This document shows, piece after piece, positions 1 through 8,350 of a stretch of DNA of 64,000 bases (position 1 is its first letter; each line of letters opens with the position of its first letter). The DNA lies in NCBI GenBank assembly GCA_030765525.1, contig JAVCCK010000010.1, positions 533,375-597,374 of the forward strand, written 5' to 3'. The notes under the pieces were generated by a model. It had not been told where the DNA came from and did no database searches. It was given only the letters and a program-made list of their open reading frames with translations. The position numbers were made by a program, and so were the translations under genes. The DNA is from Candidatus Lernaella stagnicola (GTDB lineage Bacteria; Lernaellota; Lernaellaia; Lernaellales; Lernaellaceae).

Positions 1-221
1 AGCCCACGGGTCCGCCCGCGATCCCCTTCATTCGTTTCGCCAAAGAGAACAATTTTATGCGCTTCCAGGTGTTCTGCTCCGAGATGGTCAAACGCGGGCA
101 TTTCTTCCACCCGCACCACAACTGGTTCATGTCCACCGCGCATACGGATAAGGACGTAAACAAAACCCTGGCGGCGTCCGAGGAAGCCTTCGCGATCGTT
201 AAGAAGCAGTTCGCCGACTAA
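1..221 (+). CDS. Class III aminotransferase, C-terminal end (glutamate-1-semialdehyde aminomutase-like)
   Basis: Only the last 72 codons of this gene are inside the window, read in the frame beginning at base 3. The visible tail reads as the small C-terminal domain of a PLP-dependent class III aminotransferase: a hydrophobic strand (AIPFIRFAKEN), then RGHFFHPHHNWFMSTAHT, then a closing helix ending in KKQFAD. The G.F.HP...WF.S.AHT pattern is typical of glutamate-1-semialdehyde aminomutase and related aminotransferases, where this part helps shape the active site. The catalytic lysine and the rest of the PLP site lie upstream, so substrate and exact subfamily cannot be fixed. It ends 16 bases before a candidate terminator hairpin, so it is probably the last gene of its transcript. 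Confidence 0.7.
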   Translation, partial: PTGPPAIPFIRFAKENNFMRFQVFCSEMVKRGHFFHPHHNWFMSTAHTDKDVNKTLAASEEAFAIVKKQFAD

Positions 222-236
222 GCGGCGCTTTTATCG

Positions 237-260
237 GCGCCCGCGTTTGCCGGGCGCTTT
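237..260 (+). terminator. Possible Rho-independent terminator
   Basis: A perfect 7-bp stem (GCGCCCG at 237-243 pairing with CGGGCGC at 251-257) with a 7-base loop is followed by only three T. It lies just after the aminotransferase stop. The short T-run makes it weak. Confidence 0.4.
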
Positions 261-410
261 GCGTGGATCGAGCCGCGCTGAACCCTCAGGTGTTTAGGCG
301 TTCAGCTATTCCAGGTTGTGCTCAGTGGTCGATACGAAATCCAAACTGCCGGAAACCAGGCTCGCCTCATTTAAGACCTGTTAACCGCAAGACTTTCCGC
401 CACCGGCATT

Positions 411-437
411 TTGATGTGCGCCCGCCTGCGCTATACT
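411..437 (+). promoter_or_regulatory. Candidate promoter for the radical SAM gene
   Basis: TTGATG at 411-416 and TATACT at 432-437 resemble -35 and -10 boxes, but the 15-base spacer is short. It lies 32 bases before the chosen ATG at 470 and after the candidate terminator of the upstream gene. Sequence-pattern inference only. Confidence 0.3.
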
Positions 438-469
438 TCGATCATCCACGAACCGAGCGGAGCGCGACG

Positions 470-1801
470 ATGTCGATTTGGCAGCGAATAGCGAACTGGT
501 TTGTGCCGCCGGGCGACCCGCAGCCGGGTATCACCCACTTTCGCGGCGAAGGCGAAACCGAAGGTGTTCGGCTGCACCTGCGGATCGAACCCGACGGCTC
601 CGGCGTGTTGATTGTCAACGCGGCGAAAATTCTCCACCTGAACGCCACCGCCGCCGAAATGGCGCAACTCGTCCTGCAGCGCGTCTCGGATAAAGACGCC
701 GTCGCGCGACTCAATGCCCGCTACAAAGCGCCGAAAAGCCAACTGCGGCGCGACTACGTGGACCTCAAAAACAAAATCCACATGCTCGCCTCCCGCGACG
801 ACATCTGCCCCGTCACCTACCTCGACCTGGACCGCGTCGAGCCCTTCACCACGCGCGGCAGCGTACCGCATCGCATGGATTTGGCGATCACCTACGAATG
901 CAACAACCAATGCGGCCACTGCTATGTCGCGCGGGACCGCACAATGCCCAGCCTGCCGCGGGAACGATGGCTGGCCGTCATCGAAAAAACCTGGGCACTG
1001 GGTATCCCGCAGCTTATTTTCACCGGCGGCGAGGCGACCCTGCACCCGGACCTGGCGGCGTTCATCCAGAAGGCCGAGGAACTGGGACAAGTCACCGGCC
1101 TGATCAGCAACGGCCGCATGTTGGCCGACCGCGCCTACCTCGACACCCTGCTCGATGCCGGGCTCGACCACGTGCAAATCACCTTGGAGAGCCACGACCC
1201 GGCGATACACGACGCCATGGTCGGCGTTTCCGGCGCTCACGCCGAAACCGTGGCGGGCATCAAGAACATTGTCGCCTCGGGGGCGTATCTGCTGACCAAC
1301 ACGACGCTTTCACGCCAAAACCGCGAAACGGTTTTGCAGACGTTCGACTTCCTCCACGCCTTGGGCGTGCGCAACGTGGCGATGAACGGCTTCATTCACG
1401 CGGGGCAGGGCGAGAACAATCCCGACGCCCTGGAAGAGGCGGAACTGCCCGAAGTGCTCGAGGCCGTGCGCGACCATGTCACCGAACTCGAGATGGCGTT
1501 TTTGTGGTACACGCCCACGCAATACTGCACCTGCAACCCCATCGACCTGGGCCTGGGCATCAAGCAGTGCACCGCGGGCCGTTACAACATGTGCATCGAA
1601 CCCAACGCTCAGGTGATTCCCTGCCAGAGCTACTACGAGGCGCTCGGACATTTCCTGGACGACGACTGGAAGGCGATCTGGAACGACCCGCGGCTCGTCG
1701 AGCTGCGCGAGCACACCTGGGTCGACGAAAAATGCGCCGAATGTCACGACCTGGAAGTCTGCGGCGGCGGCTGCCCGCTCTACCGTCGCTTGCACGATTG
1801 A
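470..1801 (+). CDS. Radical SAM/SPASM protein with N-terminal PqqD-like domain
   Basis: This is a 443-residue radical SAM enzyme. The frame is open back to 263, but ATG 470 is preferred: a GGAG lies before it, and the extension has no protein-like composition. Residues about 25-110 look like a PqqD-type fold, the peptide-recognition domain of peptide-modifying radical SAM enzymes. The 4Fe-4S motif CxxxCxxC is at Cys144, Cys148 and Cys151 (YECNNQCGHCYV). It is followed by FTGGEATLHPDL, the usual glycine-rich SAM site. The C-terminal quarter holds many cysteines (CTC, QC, MC, PC, then CAECHDLEVCGGGC), which is a SPASM or twitch domain binding extra clusters. The family modifies peptides or acts in cofactor synthesis. 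No obvious short precursor peptide is seen next to it. The next gene, a methyltransferase, starts two bases after this stop, so they are probably co-translated. Confidence 0.85.
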   Translation: MSIWQRIANWFVPPGDPQPGITHFRGEGETEGVRLHLRIEPDGSGVLIVNAAKILHLNATAAEMAQLVLQRVSDKDAVARLNARYKAPKSQLRRDYVDLKNKIHMLASRDDICPVTYLDLDRVEPFTTRGSVPHRMDLAITYECNNQCGHCYVARDRTMPSLPRERWLAVIEKTWALGIPQLIFTGGEATLHPDLAAFIQKAEELGQVTGLISNGRMLADRAYLDTLLDAGLDHVQITLESHDPAIHDAMVGVSGAHAETVAGIKNIVASGAYLLTNTTLSRQNRETVLQTFDFLHALGVRNVAMNGFIHAGQGENNPDALEEAELPEVLEAVRDHVTELEMAFLWYTPTQYCTCNPIDLGLGIKQCTAGRYNMCIEPNAQVIPCQSYYEALGHFLDDDWKAIWNDPRLVELREHTWVDEKCAECHDLEVCGGGCPLYRRLHD

Positions 1802-1802
1802 G

Positions 1803-2546
1803 ATGACCGCTTCCGCCCTCGAAGGCAAACTCGCCCACTACGATAGCCAGGCCGGCTGGACGCGTTCGCTGCGCGCCTATCTCTATCGCCTCGCCGAGAT
1901 CGGCACCCGCGAACGCGCGCTGGATGTCGGATGCGGGGGCGGTTGGCTGACGGCCGAACTACACGCCAAGGTCAAACACGGCGCCACCGGCTGCGACATC
2001 GACGAGGATATTCTAACTGTGGCCCGGCGTGCCCACTCGGGGCCTGAATTCGTCGTCAGCCGGCCCGCGCGGCTACCTTTCGCCGACGACACCTTCGACC
2101 TGTGCTGCTGCCATTTCACCTTGTTGTGGGCGACCGAGCCGGTCGCCTTACTGGCCGAAATGAAACGCGTCAGCCGACCCGGCGCGATCGTGCTGGTCAT
2201 GGCCGAACCCGACTGGGGCGGCTACCTCGAATGGCCGGACCTGGGCCTGGGCCCGCGGATCGCCGCCGCACTGGCCACCCAGGGCGCCGACCCCCTGGCC
2301 GGGCGGCAGTTACGGGCTTGGCTCGTCGAGGCCGGGTTGACGATCCGCGAGTTGGGCATCACCGCCGGGCCGTGGCCCGCCGACGAGAACGCAATCGACG
2401 CCGCGTGGCGGCATCACCGCTGGACCTTGGCCGATCTGGTCGAGGAACGCACGTTGCGGGTGCTGGAAAGGCAGGCGCGGCGCGCCTGGGCCGAAGGTGT
2501 CCGTACCGTGCATTTGCCCCTGGCCTGGGCGGCGGTGGAAGTCTAA
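1803..2546 (+). CDS. Class I SAM-dependent methyltransferase
   Basis: A 247-residue methyltransferase. Motif I is LDVGCGGGWLTAEL (about residues 40-53), followed by an acidic loop GCDIDEDIL and a motif IV-like region LPFADDTFDLCCCHFTLLW. This is the layout of the Methyltransf_11 family, which transfers a methyl group from S-adenosylmethionine to small molecules or occasionally proteins; the acceptor cannot be read from sequence. The start lies one base after the radical SAM stop, which argues for a shared transcript and possibly a shared substrate. Its TAA overlaps the TAG of the convergent ispH-ubiA gene on the other strand, so the two genes share their ends with no room for a terminator between them. 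Confidence 0.85.
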   Translation: MTASALEGKLAHYDSQAGWTRSLRAYLYRLAEIGTRERALDVGCGGGWLTAELHAKVKHGATGCDIDEDILTVARRAHSGPEFVVSRPARLPFADDTFDLCCCHFTLLWATEPVALLAEMKRVSRPGAIVLVMAEPDWGGYLEWPDLGLGPRIAAALATQGADPLAGRQLRAWLVEAGLTIRELGITAGPWPADENAIDAAWRHHRWTLADLVEERTLRVLERQARRAWAEGVRTVHLPLAWAAVEV

Positions 2547-4315
2547 ACGAGCGAACGCCAGATAAACGCGACGATTCCCGCCACGATGAAGTGCATGTCA
2601 ACGACCATGTCGCGGGTGAGGGTGGGCAGTTGCACCGGCCGGCGGAAGAACTCGAAGTATAGGAATTCCACCAAAATCCAGTGGCCGAGAATCCATGCCA
2701 ACCCCGGCAGCCAACCGGCGGCGGCCAGCCCGTACAGGCTCACCACCAGCCCCACCAGCACGTAGCGAATGAGTGTGTAGGTGCGCGCCGGGCCCAGCAC
2801 GAGCGGGATGGTTTCGCGGCCCACGAGGCGGTCGGACGCCATGTCCGACAAATCCAAAATGACCGATCGCAGGCCCGTGACCAGGAACAAAAAGAGAAAT
2901 GAGAGCACCACACGGTGCCACGAGCCGGATTGGTCGACGAAAAAGAGGGGGAAGATGCTCACCAGCGCCCACGCCGAGGCGACGAAGAAATTTTTGCTGG
3001 CGGCGATGTCTTTGAGGCGCCGGAAGCCCAGAAAACCCATCCAACTTCGCGGCACGACGCGCACCGAATACAGCATGCCGATGATCGACGCCGCGAGCAC
3101 AATCCAAAACGGCACGACGCCCAATTTGAAACCCAGGACGATCGCCGCCAGCCCCGAGCCGATGCCCAACACCCACAAGATCAGGTTGAAACGGCGATAG
3201 AACGCCTGTCGTTTGGGGTCGTCGCGGAACTTGTCGACGCCGGTTTCGGTGAAGCGATTGAGCACGTGCATCGACAGCACGTAGCAGGCTACGAGCAAAA
3301 AGAAGTCGACGCGAAAACTGACACCCATCAGCATGGCGCCCACGTAGGCCAGCGCGCCCGCCGCCAAGCCCGTGGTTACGTGCGCCGCCGCCAGCGCCTC
3401 GATCACGCGCCGCGCCCGAGCCAACAGGGGCTGCGACTCGGCTTCTTCCATTTCCTGCAGGCGCGTCATGACGCGGTCGATGATCCAACTGGGCGTGCTG
3501 GCTCCGGCAGTGACACCGACCGTATCGTACGGCGAGAAATCGATGCCCTCGAGTTCGTCGGCGGTCTCGATGTGCCAGGTAGGCAGACCGAGTTCCTCAC
3601 CGATCATCGCCAGCCGCCGCGTGTTGCCGCTGTTTTTGCCGCCGATGACGATTATCGCCTGCACCGTTTCGGCCAGCTCGCGGATGTCTTGCTGGCGGCG
3701 CTCCGTGGCGTTGCAGATCGTGTGGCGCACGTTGAGGTCGGTGTGCTTGGCCTCCAGGTGCTCGACGAGTTCGTAATAGGCGCGACGGTTGGACGTGGTT
3801 TGCGCCACCAGCGTAATCGGCTTACTCGGCGGCAGTTGCAGGGCGTCGAACTCTTCGAGGCTGAACACCACGTGGCAGTCGCCGTCGCGCGCCGCGCCCA
3901 TCAGGCCGATGACTTCCGGATGCTCCTTCTCGCCGAAGATGACCACCGTGCGGCCTTTGGCCGCCTCGCGTTCGATGACCGTTTGCACCGCCTGCACTTT
4001 GGGGCACGTGGCGTTGAGGATTTCCAGACCGCGCTCGCGCAGGACATCCACGTCGCCGGGCGGCACGCCGTGGCTGCGGATCACCGCCATGCCTTCCTGC
4101 AACTCGTCGAGGTTTTCGGCGCAGGCGATGTCGCGCAGGGTCAACAGCTCGATCACCTGCGGATTGTGGACCAGCGGGCCGTAAGTGGCGATGGTGCCGT
4201 GCTTGCTCGCGCTCTCAGACAGCACCATGTCCACCGCCCGCCGCACGCCAAAGCAGAACCCGGCGTTCTCAGCCAGGATGAACTTGCGGCGCGGTTTGGC
4301 GGCTGGTTTGCTCAC
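2543..4315 (-). CDS. ispH: IspH-UbiA fusion: HMBPP reductase joined to a UbiA-type prenyltransferase
   Basis: The 590-residue product has two recognisable parts. Residues about 10-290 are IspH (LytB), the 4Fe-4S enzyme that makes IPP and DMAPP in the last step of the MEP pathway. The three cluster cysteines are present (Cys21 in AGFCFGVRRAVD, Cys104 in NATCPKV, Cys201 in ICNATERRQQ), with SGNTRRL and GASTPSW. Residues about 305-590 form a polytopic membrane domain with UbiA prenyltransferase motifs: NRFTETGVDKFRDDP (Asn353 to Asp366) and DLSDMASDRLVGRETIP (Asp488, Asp491, Asp495), which would hold Mg-diphosphate. The start is GTG at 4315; no clear ribosome site is visible. No stop or frameshift separates the halves. 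The prenyl acceptor is unknown. The fusion would tether IspH to the membrane beside an enzyme that uses prenyl diphosphates. Confidence 0.9.
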   Translation of the reverse strand: MSKPAAKPRRKFILAENAGFCFGVRRAVDMVLSESASKHGTIATYGPLVHNPQVIELLTLRDIACAENLDELQEGMAVIRSHGVPPGDVDVLRERGLEILNATCPKVQAVQTVIEREAAKGRTVVIFGEKEHPEVIGLMGAARDGDCHVVFSLEEFDALQLPPSKPITLVAQTTSNRRAYYELVEHLEAKHTDLNVRHTICNATERRQQDIRELAETVQAIIVIGGKNSGNTRRLAMIGEELGLPTWHIETADELEGIDFSPYDTVGVTAGASTPSWIIDRVMTRLQEMEEAESQPLLARARRVIEALAAAHVTTGLAAGALAYVGAMLMGVSFRVDFFLLVACYVLSMHVLNRFTETGVDKFRDDPKRQAFYRRFNLILWVLGIGSGLAAIVLGFKLGVVPFWIVLAASIIGMLYSVRVVPRSWMGFLGFRRLKDIAASKNFFVASAWALVSIFPLFFVDQSGSWHRVVLSFLFLFLVTGLRSVILDLSDMASDRLVGRETIPLVLGPARTYTLIRYVLVGLVVSLYGLAAAGWLPGLAWILGHWILVEFLYFEFFRRPVQLPTLTRDMVVDMHFIVAGIVAFIWRSLV

Positions 4316-4346
4316 GTCGATATGATCGTCGCTGGAACCAAACGGG

Positions 4347-6533
4347 TCAACGGGCCGGTAAAACGTCTACGACGGCCGGCGTGTAATCGTCGTGGACTAC
4401 TTCGACGAGCACCGCGCCCGTCGGCGCTTCGGCGAAGTCGACGGATGCTTCGCCGAACTCATCGGTGATCGCCTCGCATGGCTGGCAGGAGCCACCGGTA
4501 ACGGTGACCGCCGCATCCGCGACTACCTCCCCGGTATTGTCGCTGGTGACCGTCAGCGCCAAGGTGGTGGCCGTCGGCCACGCGGCCGCCACGCGCATCA
4601 CATGCAGATACACCTGCCGTGACCCGAGCAGCGTACGGTACTTGATACCCGTGGCGTCCAGGTACGGCTTCCACGGGTCGACAGAGCCCGGCTTCACCAA
4701 TTCCATGCCGTGGTCGCTGGTCACGATGAACACCGTGCGGTCGTAGACGCCCGCGTTGCGATAGGCGTCCATGACCTGCCCGATCTTGTCATCGAGCAAA
4801 AACAGGTCGTCGCGCACCGCCGCCGAGTGGGGGCCGTACTGCTCGCCGTGTTTGTCGGTGATGTAGAACGAGGCGTAGGTCAATTTGGGAACGTCGTGGG
4901 TCGGGTCGACGAGGGTTGCCTTAATTTGCCACGGTACCGAAAAGTCGGCCAGGTAGTAGATTTCCTCGTCAAACGCGCGCGCGTCGGGCAGCAGCAGCGA
5001 GACGACTTGCATCAGCGGGTAGAAACCGTAGTCGGCGCCCAGGAAGGTCAGTTCGTTGACGCACGAGGTGTAGGCGCTTTGCTGCCACGCCCCGGGCCGG
5101 AGCAGGTCCCAATCGCCGAAGCTGCGATGCACGGCGTCGTACAGCGACTCCACACCGCGCTCGTCTTCGAAAAAGAGCAGGTAGAAATCGACCGCGATCT
5201 GCGGGTCGTGCAGGATCTCGTCGAGCCGATCGGTAAACCAGCCGAACGAGAAAAATTCGTCCAGGTCCGGTCGGTAGACGTCGTTGTTGAGCATACCGTG
5301 GTGGCCTTGATACGTGCCGGTGCCCAGCGATGTGTGACCCGGCAGCGACATGCTCGGCCAACCCACCAGCGCGCCGCCCTTGTAGAACGAACCGTTTTCG
5401 ATCAACTCGAAAAAGTTCGGCAGGTCCAACCCGCCGCCGCCTTGGTTTTCGTAGTGGTAGTAAAGTTCGTTGGGCGCCAGGCCGTCGAACAGGAAAATCA
5501 CCGCGTAATCGGCCAGGCCCTGCACGCTCGGGTCGGTCATCACCTCGGCCAGCGCCTGCCCGTCTTGCCAGGTGAGAAAGTTGTTCGTGACACGGTGTCC
5601 GCGTTCGTCCACGCCCGTGGTGGTATCCGCGCCCAGCAGCGCCAGCACGGTCGGCGCGATATCCACCTGGCGCGCGTAGTTGTCGACGAGCACGCCCGGA
5701 TTCACGCCCGCCCCGGCCAGCAGCAAGGTCGAGCGCGCTTGCATCAAACCCAGGTTGCCGTGGGTGCCGCCGCCGCCGGCGTGCGAAGCATGCACGTCAA
5801 AAGCGATGTCCGGCCCGTGCGGCGAGTCGAAAATCTGCGCAATGCGTTCCAGCGCGTTGGGATACACGGCCAGGTCATCGGGCATCCAGCCGACTCGCGG
5901 GTCGTCGGGGTCGTAGCCGTGCTCGGGCAGTTGAATCCCCTCCGGGTTTTCCAGCAGAGCCAGCTCCGCGTCGTAACCCGCGCCGGTCATCGGATCGGTG
6001 TAAGGGAAGGGGTCCGGGCCGATTTGGTTTTCGACTGTAATTTCCGGGCCCTTGGCGCCGATGGTGCGCGAGAAACTCAACTCGCCGTCGGCGTGCCAGA
6101 CGGTGTACAAGTCTGCCGCCGGGTCATACGCCGCGACCCATTTGACACTTGTGCTTTGCAGCAGCGCGTCTTTGGCCGCCAGGCCCGTTTCCCATTCGTA
6201 GGAGTTGAGACCCTGATCGCCGAGGGGCCGGTATTCGTTCATGTCCAGCGGGCCGAGATCCTCGCCCACCGCCCAATACGGGGTGGTGTCGTCGTCATCA
6301 TTATCGTTGTCGTTGTCGTCGTTATCGTTGTCGTCGTCATCATTGTCGTCATTATTATCGTCGTTGTCGTCATTGTTATTGTCGTCATCATTGTCGTCGT
6401 CGTCACCAATAGCGTCGCCGTCATCGAATTCGTCATCGTTTTCATCGTTTGATTGACAGGCGGAAAGCCCGAAAAGGATCAGCGCGGCACAGAGAACAAG
6501 CAGCCAGAATATTGCGTTTCGTTTTCGTGGCAC
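4347..6533 (-). CDS. Asp/Asn-rich lipoprotein with phosphodiesterase/alkaline-phosphatase-like domain, motif order rearranged
   Basis: A 728-residue protein starting at GTG 6533 after AAGGAG. The signal peptide ends in lipobox LSAC with Cys26, so it should be lipid-anchored. Residues about 31-83 are almost only Asp and Asn. The rest resembles type I phosphodiesterase/alkaline phosphatase enzymes: nucleophile region FLFDGLAPNELY with GWPSMSLPGHTSLGTGTY, a DKHGEQYGPHS segment, and FIVTSDHGMELV. The order is odd. The segment GGTHGNLGLMQARSTLLLAGAGV plus VDIAPTVLALLG normally lies after the DHG motif, but here it lies before the nucleophile. This suggests a circular permutation. A beta-sandwich-like tail with carboxypeptidase-regulatory-domain flavour (VVADAAVTVTGG, FGEASVDF) ends the protein. 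Substrate unknown; the location is probably the cell surface or periplasm. It lies downstream of another Asp-rich lipoprotein on the same strand. Confidence 0.75.
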   Translation of the reverse strand: MPRKRNAIFWLLVLCAALILFGLSACQSNDENDDEFDDGDAIGDDDDNDDDNNNDDNDDNNDDNDDDDNDNDDNDNDNDDDDTTPYWAVGEDLGPLDMNEYRPLGDQGLNSYEWETGLAAKDALLQSTSVKWVAAYDPAADLYTVWHADGELSFSRTIGAKGPEITVENQIGPDPFPYTDPMTGAGYDAELALLENPEGIQLPEHGYDPDDPRVGWMPDDLAVYPNALERIAQIFDSPHGPDIAFDVHASHAGGGGTHGNLGLMQARSTLLLAGAGVNPGVLVDNYARQVDIAPTVLALLGADTTTGVDERGHRVTNNFLTWQDGQALAEVMTDPSVQGLADYAVIFLFDGLAPNELYYHYENQGGGGLDLPNFFELIENGSFYKGGALVGWPSMSLPGHTSLGTGTYQGHHGMLNNDVYRPDLDEFFSFGWFTDRLDEILHDPQIAVDFYLLFFEDERGVESLYDAVHRSFGDWDLLRPGAWQQSAYTSCVNELTFLGADYGFYPLMQVVSLLLPDARAFDEEIYYLADFSVPWQIKATLVDPTHDVPKLTYASFYITDKHGEQYGPHSAAVRDDLFLLDDKIGQVMDAYRNAGVYDRTVFIVTSDHGMELVKPGSVDPWKPYLDATGIKYRTLLGSRQVYLHVMRVAAAWPTATTLALTVTSDNTGEVVADAAVTVTGGSCQPCEAITDEFGEASVDFAEAPTGAVLVEVVHDDYTPAVVDVLPAR
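6287..6450. repeat. Imperfect trinucleotide repeat encoding Asp/Asn
   Basis: On the plus strand the region is a run of GTC, ATC, GTT and ATT triplets. On the coding (minus) strand these are GAC, GAT, AAC and AAT codons for the linker of the phosphodiesterase-like lipoprotein. Slippage would change linker length by whole residues and keep the frame. Confidence 0.85.
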
Positions 6534-6582
6534 GGTACGACTCCTTGTGGGCCCTGTGTTCGTTTCGCGCTTGCCGAGCCCG

Positions 6583-8181
6583 CTACAACGCCTTGTCGAT
6601 GAACTTGTGGTAGGCGGACATCCAATAGGAAATCAGGTAGTCCACTCCGGGATTGACGATGTCCGGGCGATCCTGCCCCCACTCGGTAAAGCGGAACGGA
6701 TTGCGTTGATACAGAAAATCCGTCGAGCATTGCTGCTGAACGCCGAAGGCCTCCTGCGCTTGGTAATTGACCCCGCCCATCAACTCTTCCAGGAACGGAT
6801 ACTCTTCCATCAAGTCGTGTAGGAAAACCGACAGCGGGTCCAACTCATAGCTGCCCGGGTCGCGCTCCGGCAGGTAGTAACGAGCCAGCGGCGCGTCGCG
6901 GAATTCCGTGATGTCCTGCAGCAATTGCTCGGCATAGGGATCATCCTTCGCCTCCGGCGTGTAATCGCCCTGCGACATGAACACGGCGTTGTAAAACGCG
7001 TTATGCGAAAGCCGCGTGAAGGTGTGCACCTGCGTTTCAAACACGTTGAGGAAGAAGGCGTAGTCCTCGGCGCTGAAGTACACTTTGCCGAGCCGCAGCA
7101 GGTTGTACCAGAGCTCGTGACTCAAACAGTTTCCGTAGTACTGGGCGTAGCGGTTCATGAACGTGATGCTGAGCACGTGCAGCGTCAGGTGATGGTCGTT
7201 GCGCAGCCACTTCTGCAATTCGGCTTTGTACCGCGCCTCGCCGGTGATGTGATACGCCATCAAGATCCACGCCACGCGCATCGGGCCTTCCACATGAGGG
7301 GCCGAATCGGTGGGGGCGTGTTCTTCGTCGAGAATCCACCAGTTTTGCTCCAGCAGGGTGTCGAACAGCGTGGTCACGTCGTCGCGAATCATCTCGCGCA
7401 TATCTTCGTCATCGACCAGGTCGTAGGCCGCCGTCATGCCGAACATCCAACCGTTGTACATGTCGCGGCTGGTTTCGCCCCACCACCACCTGCCCGCGTT
7501 GGGACCCGTCTCGTGGTGATGGCAGCGGCTCTGCGCCGGGTCGTCGCACCAAGCGTCGCTCGGGTAGATCAACGGATCCTGCTCCGCCCAGTATCGAGCG
7601 ATGAAACCCGGCGTTTCCGTAACGTGCAGATTGCCCGACAAATACTCGGCGATGCGCACCGCTGTCGCCTTGACCGCCGGATCACCGGTGATGTGGTAGC
7701 GCATGGCCTGGCTGCCCAAATACAGCCCGGTCCATTCGCAGCTATCGCCCCAGTCGTGGTAACCGGCGACTTCCGCGCGTGTTTCATCGGTAAACACCAC
7801 ACCGATGGTGCCGCCGTAATAAGGCTGGTGGTAATCGACGTGCCATTGGTCGTATTCCTCGGCCTTGGTTCGCAGCGCGCCCGCTGCAACGGTTTCGTCG
7901 TAGTCGGCCGGTTCGACGGCCGCCTGCGGCCAGGGAGCAACCCAGTCATCGGCGAGCGGAGTAGTGTCGTCGTCGTCATTGTCGTCGTCGTCATTGTCGT
8001 CGTCATCGTCGTCATCGTCGTCGTCGTTGTTGTCATCGTCATCGTCGTTGTCATTGTCGTCGTCGTCGTCGCCGGTGTCGTCGTCGGCCGACGCATCGTC
8101 GTCGTCGTCGTCGCCGCAAGCTGCAACAACGAAAAGAAGAGACAAAACGATCAAAAATATCCACGCGGCGCGTTTAAACAT
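6583..8181 (-). CDS. Asp-rich lipoprotein with alpha-toroid-like domain
   Basis: The frame opens at 8238, but the start is placed at ATG 8179-8181, which has a GGGG ribosome site and begins a proper lipoprotein signal (MFKRAAWIFL, lipobox VAAC, Cys22). That gives 532 residues. Residues about 24-74 are an Asp-rich spacer. The remaining part is rich in aromatic residues and helices (WTGLYLGSQAMRYHITGD, NGWMFGMTAAYDLVDDED, RVAWILMAYHITGEARYKAEL). The repeated pattern of helix plus YHITG(D/E) spaced about 180 residues apart resembles (alpha/alpha) toroid domains of glycoside hydrolases, polysaccharide lyases and related surface proteins. No catalytic residues are assigned and I do not recognise the family. 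It is 49 bases upstream of the phosphodiesterase-like lipoprotein on the same strand, so the two may be co-expressed surface proteins. Confidence 0.7.
   Translation of the reverse strand: MFKRAAWIFLIVLSLLFVVAACGDDDDDDASADDDTGDDDDDNDNDDDDDNNDDDDDDDDDDNDDDDNDDDDTTPLADDWVAPWPQAAVEPADYDETVAAGALRTKAEEYDQWHVDYHQPYYGGTIGVVFTDETRAEVAGYHDWGDSCEWTGLYLGSQAMRYHITGDPAVKATAVRIAEYLSGNLHVTETPGFIARYWAEQDPLIYPSDAWCDDPAQSRCHHHETGPNAGRWWWGETSRDMYNGWMFGMTAAYDLVDDEDMREMIRDDVTTLFDTLLEQNWWILDEEHAPTDSAPHVEGPMRVAWILMAYHITGEARYKAELQKWLRNDHHLTLHVLSITFMNRYAQYYGNCLSHELWYNLLRLGKVYFSAEDYAFFLNVFETQVHTFTRLSHNAFYNAVFMSQGDYTPEAKDDPYAEQLLQDITEFRDAPLARYYLPERDPGSYELDPLSVFLHDLMEEYPFLEELMGGVNYQAQEAFGVQQQCSTDFLYQRNPFRFTEWGQDRPDIVNPGVDYLISYWMSAYHKFIDKAL
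7966..8114. repeat. Imperfect trinucleotide repeat encoding Asp/Asn
   Basis: GTC/ATC/GTT triplets on the plus strand encode the Asp-rich spacer that follows the lipobox cysteine of the minus-strand lipoprotein. It starts immediately after the cysteine codon and runs to the folded domain. Confidence 0.85.
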
Positions 8182-8350
8182 GACTACCCCTTTCGCTTCG
8201 CGGATCATGATTATAAGCGCGATTGACCTTCGTGCCAATTCGCCGCCGCAAGCGGCTTGTAGCGAAAAGACCGCGCGGCGCGCGTTGCCACGCGCTGGGG
8301 TTATTGCTACCGTATCTTGATTTTTACATTCGAAGAGAGGGAGGACGCAC

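Noticed and set aside
263-469. N-terminal extension of the radical SAM protein
   Set aside because: The first 69 residues are Arg/Pro-rich with no fold and the true start at 470 has a better ribosome site.
2915-4468. Plus-strand open frame opposite ispH-ubiA
   Set aside because: The minus-strand frame contains complete IspH and UbiA motifs; the opposite frame is His/Arg/Gln-rich without recognisable sequence.
4710-6452. Long plus-strand open frame (580 codons) opposite the phosphodiesterase-like lipoprotein
   Set aside because: It is the antisense shadow of a real gene: its Val/Ile-rich end is the reverse of the Asp codon run, and it lacks a ribosome site and family features.
6287-8114. Possible CRISPR or microsatellite arrays
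   Set aside because: The repeats are three-base coding units without fixed-length spacers or cas genes; they encode Asp/Asn linkers.
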